Below, one piece after another: positions 1-7,212 of a DNA stretch of 64,000 nucleotides. The notes under the pieces were generated by a model, which made no database searches, was not told where the DNA came from, and saw only the letters and a program-made list of their open reading frames with translations. The stretch covers positions 1 to 64,000 of the forward strand of contig CABUPU010000006.1 in assembly GCA_902493595.1 (NCBI GenBank), given 5' to 3'. The first letter of the stretch is position 1. Each line of letters begins with the position of its first letter. Origin of the DNA: an uncultured Mycoplasma sp. GTDB lineage: Bacteria > Bacillota_I > Bacilli_A > RF39 > UBA660. Position numbers and translations under genes: made by a program.

Positions 1-54
1 TTCCATATTAAATTTTTTTTAGAAAAACTATTGACTTTTAATAGTTAGCCTTTC

Positions 55-357
55 TTATAATGAATAACTCTCTTCTAAATCACTTTCATATTGACTAATA
101 TACTCATTTTTATAAAATTCATAGCCTTCATAATCAATATTTTTATAATAGTTTAATAGTTTTTCATATATTTCTTTAACATCACAAAACATACCAATTC
201 CTAAAAGTTCATCAAATATTTTTTCTATCGTACTGTTTTCCGTATAATCCCAAGAAATAATATTATTTACCATATCATCCAAAGATTTAAGTCTTTTATT
301 ACATTCTTTCTTTGCACCAATAAGTAAACCTTTTAAATCATCAAATAAATACTCCAT
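55..357 (-). CDS. Small acidic hypothetical protein
   Basis: A 100-residue, mostly helical, charged protein with no signal peptide or membrane segment. I do not recognise the family. The ATG at 357 is chosen because GGAGG lies seven bases upstream; a TTG one codon further upstream is less likely. It runs divergently from the serine hydrolase gene that starts at 484. Confidence 0.6.
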   Translation of the reverse strand: MEYLFDDLKGLLIGAKKECNKRLKSLDDMVNNIISWDYTENSTIEKIFDELLGIGMFCDVKEIYEKLLNYYKNIDYEGYEFYKNEYISQYESDLEESYSL

Positions 358-483
358 CAATATTCCTCCCTTCGAGCATCAAAATAAGTATATCATTAAA
401 AAAATTAAAAGTCAAACACTTTTTCGTATTTTTAACTATTCATTTTTTATTATTTTTTTGATATACTTTAAATGGAGGTAATA

Positions 484-1917
484 ATGACTGCATTAGAAAA
501 TATTAAAAATGAATTTATTACAAACCTATTAATTAACCAAAATAAAGGTGTTGAAAACATTCAAAAAAATTTATATTCTTATGAAGATTATGAAAATCTT
601 TTACAAAGTGCTTATGAAGTTATTAAAAATAATCCTGATGATGATATTACTTCAATTAGAAAAAAAATGTATGAAACTTCCGGCATAAATGAGGCTGTTA
701 ATCATCTTATTTATGAAATGGAAATGGCACCTTCTCTATCAATTTCTTATGGAACTAAAAATTATCAAGAAGTTATTAATGCTGGAAAAGTAAATCAAAT
801 TAATACAAGTGAAAATAGTATTTATGATTTAGCAAGCATTTCAAAACTGTTCACATCCATAAGTATTTTAAAGCTTGCAAGTGAAAATATAATTGATTTA
901 AATAAAGATATAACTTATTATGATGAAAGATTTCACAATTTAAAAGGTGTTACTTTACTTTCACTTTTAACATTTAATACTCCTCTTATTACAAAAGGAA
1001 GAATTGATGAAAAAGATATTTCTTATGAAGAAAGTAAAAATAGACTATATAATATAATGGTAAATGAAAACTTTTTATCTACTGCAAATCCTTATACCGA
1101 TTTAGGAGCAATGGTTTTAAAAGAGGTAATTTCAAAAGTAACTAATCAAAATTTTTATGATTTTGTAAAGGAAAATATAATTGATAAAGCAAATATGCAA
1201 AAAACAAGTATTTTTGTAAACCCACAAGATTTATCATACTTAGCACCCACTGATAATACTATTGTTTATAAAAATGGAGAATTTATTTTTAGAAATATCC
1301 CTTTGGGAACTGTTAATGATGGAAAAGCACAAATACTTGGACAACAAGCAAATGATTTTGCCGGTCATGCAGGACTCTTTTCTACAAGTGAAAATATGGC
1401 AAAATTTGCAATTAGTTTAATGAAGTATGATATTTTAAGTGAAAAATATTTAAAATCAATGAGTAAAAATGCAACAGGAAGATTCATCGAAGAGTTAAAT
1501 TCTTATAAACAATTTTTTGGTCAACTATGCTACTCTAAAAATCCAAACCCTAAAGCAACTGAAGTGTATCATCCTTTAAGTGGAACATCTTTTGCAATGG
1601 GAGGTTATACAGGTAATCAATTTACTTTAGATCCAGAAAATAATGTATTTGCCTTTTTAGGTTCAAATAGGACAAACAATAGAGTTGCAAATATTTCGGG
1701 TTTTGACAAAAGTAAAATAAAACACTTTCCAAATGGTAAAGAAACAATACTAATTGGAAATAAAGAATACATAAATTCTTCTTCCTATTCAAGTAAAAGA
1801 GATGAAGCACTTAGATGCACATTAAAACTATCTTTATCTTATTTATTTTTAGAGTATTATGTAAATACTCTTGAAAATGAAATTGACTTAACAGGAACTT
1901 ATTCAAGACACATATAA
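484..1917 (+). CDS. Beta-lactamase-family serine hydrolase
   Basis: A 477-residue member of the class C beta-lactamase/esterase/penicillin-binding-like family. Near residue 118 it has the S-x-x-K motif (SISK in LASISKLF), which would supply the nucleophile and general base. A Y-T-D-L-G segment near residue 200 fits the Y-x-N/D motif. GHAGLFST and the later GGYTGNQF segment are typical of the family's C-terminal active-site region. The first 80 residues are a helical extension outside the usual fold. No signal peptide is visible, so a cytoplasmic location is likely. An upstream in-frame ATG at 472 overlaps the GGAGG ribosome binding site, so I place the start at 484. The substrate cannot be read from the sequence. 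Confidence 0.85.
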   Translation: MTALENIKNEFITNLLINQNKGVENIQKNLYSYEDYENLLQSAYEVIKNNPDDDITSIRKKMYETSGINEAVNHLIYEMEMAPSLSISYGTKNYQEVINAGKVNQINTSENSIYDLASISKLFTSISILKLASENIIDLNKDITYYDERFHNLKGVTLLSLLTFNTPLITKGRIDEKDISYEESKNRLYNIMVNENFLSTANPYTDLGAMVLKEVISKVTNQNFYDFVKENIIDKANMQKTSIFVNPQDLSYLAPTDNTIVYKNGEFIFRNIPLGTVNDGKAQILGQQANDFAGHAGLFSTSENMAKFAISLMKYDILSEKYLKSMSKNATGRFIEELNSYKQFFGQLCYSKNPNPKATEVYHPLSGTSFAMGGYTGNQFTLDPENNVFAFLGSNRTNNRVANISGFDKSKIKHFPNGKETILIGNKEYINSSSYSSKRDEALRCTLKLSLSYLFLEYYVNTLENEIDLTGTYSRHI

Positions 1918-1947
1918 AAACTGCAGAAAAAATCTACAGTTTTTTTA
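1916..1947. terminator. Bidirectional intrinsic terminator
   Basis: A ten-pair stem (AAACTGCAGA pairing with TCTACAGTTT, one mismatch) has A and T runs on both sides. It lies between two converging genes and can serve both. Confidence 0.75.
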
Positions 1948-2640
1948 ATACTTTTCTTTTAAAATTACTTTATAAATATTTATAGTTTCTCCTAAAAAAC
2001 TATTTTGTAAGCTTTCTTTAAAGGATTTAAAGTTATCATAACCATAAAAATCATAATTAATATCATTTTCTTTTAAATTATTTATTTTTTTACTTTCAAT
2101 AAAAGTCGCATCTAATAATCCTATTATATCTCCTTCTTTATTTAATAAAATAATATCAAGATTTTCTTTATTACTATATAAATTTAAATAAATATTTTTT
2201 CCATTAAATAACTCCTTACACTTTTCATCACTAAAATATAATTTTCTAGTATTTTTAAAAAGCCTTGCTCTTTCATTATTACATAAATTATCAGTTATTT
2301 TATTAGAATCTTTTCTACCAATAAATAATAAAAACTTTTGTAAATGATTTAAATATCTAAGTTCATCATTACTATAGCATTTTTTATCTACATCATTTAA
2401 ATTAAAACTTTCAGGATATAAATAAAGATTTTTTATTACATAATCAAATTCATGTTCATGACAGTGTTTTTTTCCTATATTAAAGGAAAAATATAAGGAA
2501 TAATTTATTACTTCACTAAGAGCTTTATATAAATTATTTTCTTTAATATTAAACTCTTTTCCCTCATAATCACTAATAGTTACATAATAATTTAAATTAT
2601 CATTTTCAAATTTTGGATAAGGTAAATCATACTTTTTCAT
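1945..2640 (-). CDS. Hypothetical protein, last gene of the PspC-led operon
   Basis: A 231-residue, Lys/Asn/Tyr-rich soluble protein of unknown family. It has no signal peptide or membrane helix. A CHEHEF segment lies near residue 60 but there is no motif I can assign. The start ATG overlaps the stop codon of the upstream HAD-like gene (TAATG), and GGAG lies seven bases before it, so the two are probably translationally coupled. Confidence 0.6.
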   Translation of the reverse strand: MKKYDLPYPKFENDNLNYYVTISDYEGKEFNIKENNLYKALSEVINYSLYFSFNIGKKHCHEHEFDYVIKNLYLYPESFNLNDVDKKCYSNDELRYLNHLQKFLLFIGRKDSNKITDNLCNNERARLFKNTRKLYFSDEKCKELFNGKNIYLNLYSNKENLDIILLNKEGDIIGLLDATFIESKKINNLKENDINYDFYGYDNFKSFKESLQNSFLGETINIYKVILKEKY

Positions 2641-3137
2641 TAGCGACTCCTTTGATTTAATATACTTATAGTTTTATCAATATGAATATCTTTTAATCCT
2701 CCATCATATAAAGATGTTTGAACTAGATTATTTTCTAAATCTGTTCCTTTTAAATACTCTTTTTCATCATCAATTATAACAAAACTATCTACATCATTAT
2801 TTTCTAAATAATCTATTATTTCTAAATATCTATTTTGATTAATATAATTTGTCATACCTATAACAGGAAATCCTAAATCTATTAATGCATCAATTACTTC
2901 TTTACAACGAAAACTACTTATTAAAACAATTTTACAATCTATCATATCACATATTTTTTTTAATACTTTTAAGTTTTCTGGATTAAAGCTAAACTTTATA
3001 TATTCTAAATACATTTTATAATTTAAACATTTATTAATATTATTTCTTTTAGAAAATATACATTTTTCAGGATAGACTTTATGAATATAATCTAAATCAT
3101 TTAAAACTCCATCAATATCTAAAAATAATATTTTCAT
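2640..3137 (-). CDS. HAD-like phosphatase-domain protein
   Basis: A 165-residue protein opening with LFLDIDGVLN, HAD motif I, whose two aspartates (residues 6 and 8) would form the phospho-aspartyl nucleophile and general acid. ISSFR near residue 75 fits motif II, and VIIDDE near residue 122 fits motif IV. There is little cap domain. The layout resembles small HAD domains of the Swiss-army-knife RNA-repair type, but the substrate is unknown. It overlaps the genes on both sides by a few bases, so it belongs to a tight five-gene operon with the PspC-domain protein and small unknown proteins. Confidence 0.7.
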   Translation of the reverse strand: MKILFLDIDGVLNDLDYIHKVYPEKCIFSKRNNINKCLNYKMYLEYIKFSFNPENLKVLKKICDMIDCKIVLISSFRCKEVIDALIDLGFPVIGMTNYINQNRYLEIIDYLENNDVDSFVIIDDEKEYLKGTDLENNLVQTSLYDGGLKDIHIDKTISILNQRSR

Positions 3138-3460
3138 CTTTGTCTTTCCTTAGTAATATCATTTATTTGATAAAAATTTAAATTATCAAAATTTATTTCA
3201 AAACCATTTACTAAAGAAATTAAATTATTGTCTTCATCAAATAATAAAACTTTTTCTGTAGCATAAGGATAAACTTTAATATGGTAAACTCCATTTAAAA
3301 TATTTTCATAATTAACTTTCGATATAAACATAGTTATTTCACATATATCCTCTTTATTGCTATGACCAATTATCATTTGATATACAGTGTCTTCGGGAAG
3401 TAATTTATTTTGACCTTCGAGTACTGTTTGCCATAAATTTATATTGTATATTTCATTCAT
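3134..3460 (-). CDS. Hypothetical protein
   Basis: A soluble protein of about 108 residues, predicted mostly beta, with no recognised domain. The ATG at 3460 is preceded by AGGGTGG at a good distance; an upstream GTG in the same frame would lie too close to that site. It overlaps the HAD-like gene by four bases and abuts the next upstream gene, so expression is probably coupled. Confidence 0.55.
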   Translation of the reverse strand: MNEIYNINLWQTVLEGQNKLLPEDTVYQMIIGHSNKEDICEITMFISKVNYENILNGVYHIKVYPYATEKVLLFDEDNNLISLVNGFEINFDNLNFYQINDITKERQR

Positions 3461-3735
3461 TAAATCCACCCTATCTTTTCAATATTTTCAAATTCATCCT
3501 CTAAAGTTTTACCATTAAACAACTTTTCATTAAAAAGAGCATCAATAGTTTCAAAAAATATTTCTTTATTGCCTACTTCTTGAAAAGATACTTTTTCTTT
3601 TAACGGAATTATCATATAATCTTTGTCATATAAAGTAAAACATATTTCTGGTTCTAATCCTTTTATTAAATAATCATTTAATAAATCTTTAAAAGATTTT
3701 AAATTATTTTTTTCATTTATTTCAATCATTTTCAT
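3460..3735 (-). CDS. Hypothetical protein
   Basis: A 91-residue acidic protein with no signal peptide or membrane segment and no family I recognise. Its ATG overlaps the TGA of the PspC-domain gene (ATGA), so it is probably translated by coupling; no strong ribosome binding site of its own is visible. Confidence 0.55.
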   Translation of the reverse strand: MKMIEINEKNNLKSFKDLLNDYLIKGLEPEICFTLYDKDYMIIPLKEKVSFQEVGNKEIFFETIDALFNEKLFNGKTLEDEFENIEKIGWI

Positions 3736-3944
3736 CTTTTCTTAATGTACTCTACATCCTCTCTTGGAAATACAATCATGCAAATAATATAAGCAAGAAT
3801 TCCACTTCCACCCATTGCACAAAATAATATCCATAAAAGTCTTATAACTGTAGGATCTGCATCAAAATACTCTGCAATACCTGCGCATACTCCATCAATC
3901 ATTTTACCTTCATTAACTTTATATAATTTTTTATTTTTAGCCAT
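3732..3944 (-). CDS. PspC-domain membrane protein
   Basis: A 70-residue protein consisting of a single PspC domain. The segment KLYKVNEGKMIDGVCAGIAE leads into FDADPTVIRLLW, followed by a hydrophobic stretch at about residues 36-60 (ILFCAMGGSGILAYIICMIV). PspC proteins sit in the cytoplasmic membrane and are linked to envelope-stress responses. GGAGG precedes the start. It is the first gene of the operon running down to 1945. Confidence 0.88.
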   Translation of the reverse strand: MAKNKKLYKVNEGKMIDGVCAGIAEYFDADPTVIRLLWILFCAMGGSGILAYIICMIVFPREDVEYIKKR

Positions 3945-3965
3945 TTTATTTCCTCCACAATTTAA

Positions 3966-4511
3966 TTATACATTAGATTTATATAAAAAGCACTCTTTTT
4001 CATGAGAATAAATAATACCCACTGCTTGTAAAAAAGAATATATAATAGTGCTTCCCACAAACTTCATTCCTCTTTTTTGTAAATCCTTACTTATTGCATC
4101 TGAAAGTGGTGAAGTTACTAAATTATTTTCATAATATATTTTATCTTTAGTAAAGGTGCATAAATACTTATAAAATGAACCATATTCATTTACTATGCTT
4201 TTAAAAATTTTACTATTATTTATACTAGCAAGTATTTTATTTTTATTGCGAATAATCCCCTTATTTAATAAAAGATTGTTAACTTTATTTTCATCATAAT
4301 TAATTATTTTATCAATATTAAAATTATCAAAGGCTACTTCAAAATTATCTATTTTATTTAAAATGCATTCCCAAGATAATCCTGCTTGAAAGCTTTCTAA
4401 TATAAGCATTTTATATAAATATTCATCACTAGAATTTAATTTACCCCATATATTATCATGATAATAAATATACTTTTGATTTTTTAAATTACACCATTTA
4501 CATCTATTCAT
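3966..4511 (-). CDS. tag: DNA-3-methyladenine glycosylase I
   Basis: A 181-residue base-excision-repair enzyme that removes 3-methyladenine from alkylated DNA. Cys4, His18 and the C-terminal H-E-K-E-C segment supply the zinc ligands known for Tag proteins. YYHDNIWG, LILESFQAGLSW and the helix-hairpin-helix region match the family, and the catalytic glutamate lies in LILESFQ. Length is normal. It lies downstream of lepB with a terminator hairpin between them, so it may rely partly on readthrough. Confidence 0.93.
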   Translation of the reverse strand: MNRCKWCNLKNQKYIYYHDNIWGKLNSSDEYLYKMLILESFQAGLSWECILNKIDNFEVAFDNFNIDKIINYDENKVNNLLLNKGIIRNKNKILASINNSKIFKSIVNEYGSFYKYLCTFTKDKIYYENNLVTSPLSDAISKDLQKRGMKFVGSTIIYSFLQAVGIIYSHEKECFLYKSNV

Positions 4512-4514
4512 AAG

Positions 4515-4543
4515 TTACAAAAAATAGCATATAAATGCTATTT
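4515..4543 (-). terminator. Terminator after lepB
   Basis: AATAGCAT pairs with ATGCTATT around a four-base loop, and an A run on the plus strand gives a U tract in the minus-strand transcript. It overlaps the end of lepB. Confidence 0.7.
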
Positions 4544-5026
4544 AACCTTTCCTATTTTTGAAAAAGGATATAAAACTACTCTGGTTGTTCCTTCGATATA
4601 TTTTTTCTTTATTGGTCCTAAAACTCTTGAATCTTTTGAAACAATACGATTATCTCCGAGTACAAAATACTCATCATCTCCTAAAGTAATTTCATCAAAA
4701 TCTGAAGTCTCACCACTTCCAAAGTTATCTTCATACTTTTCATCATTTATAAAAATAACTCCGTTGATACATTTAATTTTATCGTTAGGCTCACCTATAA
4801 TTCTTTTTATAATTGCGGATCCTTCAACTTTTTTATCAATAACAACAATATCTTCGTGTTCAAAAGATTTATCAAGTTTATTTAAGTAAAGGATTTCTCC
4901 CTCTTTTAAAGTTGGAACCATACTTGTACCATTAACTCTTACGGGAGTACCTATAAAAGTTCTTATAATGATCACTACCACTATTATAATTACATAACTA
5001 AGTATTTCTTTAATTATTTTAAACAT
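4538..5026 (-). CDS. lepB: Signal peptidase I
   Basis: A 162-residue type I signal peptidase, anchored by one N-terminal membrane helix (about residues 7-25) with the active site outside. The nucleophile lies in NGTSMVPTL, the general-base lysine in AIIKRIIGEPND, and the conserved box GDNRIVSKDSR follows. It is a short Gram-positive SipS-like form. It releases Sec-exported proteins such as the surface proteins encoded in this window. Confidence 0.93.
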   Translation of the reverse strand: MFKIIKEILSYVIIIVVVIIIRTFIGTPVRVNGTSMVPTLKEGEILYLNKLDKSFEHEDIVVIDKKVEGSAIIKRIIGEPNDKIKCINGVIFINDEKYEDNFGSGETSDFDEITLGDDEYFVLGDNRIVSKDSRVLGPIKKKYIEGTTRVVLYPFSKIGKVK

Positions 5027-5062
5027 TTTATTCCTTTCATAAAAATAAAATTAAGGAAAGCA

Positions 5063-5404
5063 TTAATTTCTTTCCTTAACTTTGTATTCTTTAGACATAT
5101 TTTTAATAAAGTTAAGTTTTGCTCTTCTAACTTTACCTTTTCTAATAACTGTTATTTTATCAATTGTTGGTGCATTAACAGGGAAAATTCTTGTTACAGC
5201 AACTGTACCACTTTTTTTTCTAACAGAGAAAGTTTCTGAAACACTTCCGCCTTTTTTAGCAACAACTAGTCCTTCAAAAGCTTGGATTCTTTCTTTTTTT
5301 CCTTCTTTTACCCAAACATCAACTCTAACAGTATCTCCAACACGGAATTCTGGAATGTCTTTACGAATATGTTTTTCATTAATTTTGTCTACTAAATTAG
5401 CCAT
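5063..5404 (-). CDS. rplS: 50S ribosomal protein L19
   Basis: A 113-residue L19 containing the family signature around IRKDIPEFRVGDTVRV and SGTVAVTRIFPVNAPTIDKI. It sits at the 30S-50S interface. Elsewhere in this window rpsP and khpA lie together at 39 kb, so the usual rpsP-rimM-trmD-rplS grouping is broken up. It has a strong promoter and a structured leader. Confidence 0.97.
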   Translation of the reverse strand: MANLVDKINEKHIRKDIPEFRVGDTVRVDVWVKEGKKERIQAFEGLVVAKKGGSVSETFSVRKKSGTVAVTRIFPVNAPTIDKITVIRKGKVRRAKLNFIKNMSKEYKVKERN

Positions 5405-5490
5405 TTTAATTCCTTCCTTTCTATATATTTTTATTACCTGTAATCATTAAATAATATTTTTAAGCGGATTACATACCTTTTGGGCTAGAA
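5405..5490 (-). promoter_or_regulatory. Candidate L19 leader
   Basis: The untranslated leader of rplS contains inverted arms GTAATC and GATTAC about 20 bases apart, followed by the ribosome binding site. The position matches the L19 autoregulatory leader known in low-GC Firmicutes. I have not matched the full consensus, so this rests on position and one stem. Confidence 0.4.
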
Positions 5491-5492
5491 GT

Positions 5493-5521
5493 ATTATAGC
5501 ATACTATTTTAAGACTTTCAA
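5493..5521 (-). promoter_or_regulatory. Sigma-A promoter of rplS
   Basis: On the minus strand TTGAAA is followed by exactly 17 bases and TATAAT, a near-consensus housekeeping promoter. Confidence 0.8.
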
Positions 5522-5525
5522 GCAC

Positions 5526-6659
5526 TTAGTATGCAGTATTTTTGCTTTTTCGCGACACAAAGATAATAATTTCCTTAATTATGGACATACAAGGTGTTGC
5601 AATAATCATACCCACTATTCCAAAGAAATATCCAAATAAAAGTAATCCTACAATAATTGTAATTGGTGAAAGTTGCATTGCTTTACTCATAACAACTGGT
5701 TGAAGGACATAACTTTCCACAAGTTGAATAATTATTGCCACTACTAAAGTAGCAACACCTATAATTGGACTTTGAGTAAAACCAACAATTACAGCAGCAG
5801 CACCACCAATATATGGTCCAATATAAGGAATTAAATCCGTAATACCACAAAAAAGTCCAAATAAAACGGCAGCATTTAATCCTACAATTGCAAACCCTAT
5901 TGTATCACAAACAAACACCATAAAGGCCACAAGTAAAGTTCCATTAACTACTTTTCTTGCATTATAACCAATATTATTTAAAAGTTTTACATAATCATCA
6001 GCACCTTTTTTCTTTAAGAATTTCTCAAATGAAAAAGTAATATTATCAAAATCCATAAGCATATAAATCATTATAACAAGGGAAAGTGCAATAATGCCAA
6101 CTGCAGAAATAAGTGATTTAACAATACTTATTAAACTATTAGGTAATTTTGTAGTAATGGATACAATCATATTTTGACCTGATTCAATAATACTTTTCTT
6201 TAAAGTTCCAATATCTAGTCCACCTATATCAACCTTATCTAAGCTTTTTGATATTAAATTTGTAAAATTTGAAAAAACTGATGGAAGCATATTAATTAAA
6301 TCATTTATTTGTTTATAAAGTACTGGCACAAAAATATATATAAATAAAATTATAAAACCAGCGACTATAATAAATATCAAAATAGCACTAAGTGCCTTAT
6401 TCATACCTTTATCTACTAACTTTTTCTGAAGTGGATAAAAAAGCCAAGTTAAAATGAATCCTATGAAAAGTGGTGAAATAACCTTAACTACTCCGCTTAC
6501 AAGATTAAAAAGTTTTAGTTCTCTTATCGCAATTAAAATACCAAGAACTACCGCTACTATTAAACAAACATAAAATACTCTAAGCATTTTTTTAGATAAA
6601 AAGATTATTTCATTTAATCCATCTGTATCAATTTCTTTATTATTATTTCTTCTAAACAT
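5526..6659 (-). CDS. AI-2E family transporter
   Basis: A 377-residue polytopic membrane protein with about eight hydrophobic helices. The C-terminal half has the family pattern, including GLFCGITDLIPYIGPYIGG and IIQLVESYVLQPVVMSKAM. Members of this family (PF01594) export small solutes or ions; some are Na+/H+ antiporters, and one early member was linked to AI-2 export. The substrate here is not predictable. Monocistronic by position. Confidence 0.88.
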   Translation of the reverse strand: MFRRNNNKEIDTDGLNEIIFLSKKMLRVFYVCLIVAVVLGILIAIRELKLFNLVSGVVKVISPLFIGFILTWLFYPLQKKLVDKGMNKALSAILIFIIVAGFIILFIYIFVPVLYKQINDLINMLPSVFSNFTNLISKSLDKVDIGGLDIGTLKKSIIESGQNMIVSITTKLPNSLISIVKSLISAVGIIALSLVIMIYMLMDFDNITFSFEKFLKKKGADDYVKLLNNIGYNARKVVNGTLLVAFMVFVCDTIGFAIVGLNAAVLFGLFCGITDLIPYIGPYIGGAAAVIVGFTQSPIIGVATLVVAIIIQLVESYVLQPVVMSKAMQLSPITIIVGLLLFGYFFGIVGMIIATPCMSIIKEIIIFVSRKSKNTAY

Positions 6660-6707
6660 AAATACCTCTTTCTAATAATATTATATATTTTTTACTATTT
6701 TTATTCA

Positions 6708-6736
6708 AGAAAAAGGATGATTTTTATATCACCCTA
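6708..6736 (-). terminator. Terminator of the lipoprotein gene
   Basis: In the minus-strand transcript AGGGTGAT pairs with ATCATCCT, followed by a U-rich run. Confidence 0.65.
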
Positions 6737-7192
6737 GTTAATTTTACAATCTTTAGAATATTCTAAATGGAATATATAGTCTTGATTTTTATATACTGTT
6801 GTTAAAGATAATAATGGTAAGTTTTCATTTTCAAATAGCGATACATTATATCTTTCATTTAAAAGATCTCCATGATCCTCAACAAGTAAATTATTACCAT
6901 CGATTTTATATTCGTGTTTTTCACATTGATAGTCTTTATTTTCATACAATAAACAATATTCTAATTTATTCTCACCGAAGTTAATAGTAGCTTTAAACTT
7001 ACTTTCATAAATTAATTTTTCTTCTTCATATACATCAAAAGCAACATATTTCCAGCATCCATAAAGATTTTCATTTTTTATTTGTGATTTATCAGTATAT
7101 TTAACTCTATCTAATGTATTTTCCTTACTACTTTTACAACTACATATTAATAATAAAGTAATTATAATCAAAAATATATTTTTATATTTCAT
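6734..7192 (-). CDS. Putative lipoprotein
   Basis: A 152-residue protein with a lipoprotein signal peptide: a basic start (MKYK), a hydrophobic core and a lipobox ending at Cys19 (ICSC). The mature part contains several short beta-strand-like segments (LYGCWKYVAFDVY, KATINFGENKLEY), in the style of lipocalin-like bacterial lipoproteins. No function can be assigned. It directly follows the prepilin-like surface protein gene. Confidence 0.75.
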   Translation of the reverse strand: MKYKNIFLIIITLLLICSCKSSKENTLDRVKYTDKSQIKNENLYGCWKYVAFDVYEEEKLIYESKFKATINFGENKLEYCLLYENKDYQCEKHEYKIDGNNLLVEDHGDLLNERYNVSLFENENLPLLSLTTVYKNQDYIFHLEYSKDCKIN

Positions 7193-7212
7193 ATTTAGTC
7201 TCCTTCAGCTTA

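Noticed and set aside
5082..5450. Plus-strand 122-residue frame over rplS
   Set aside because: It is antisense to a certain ribosomal protein gene and has no ribosome binding site.
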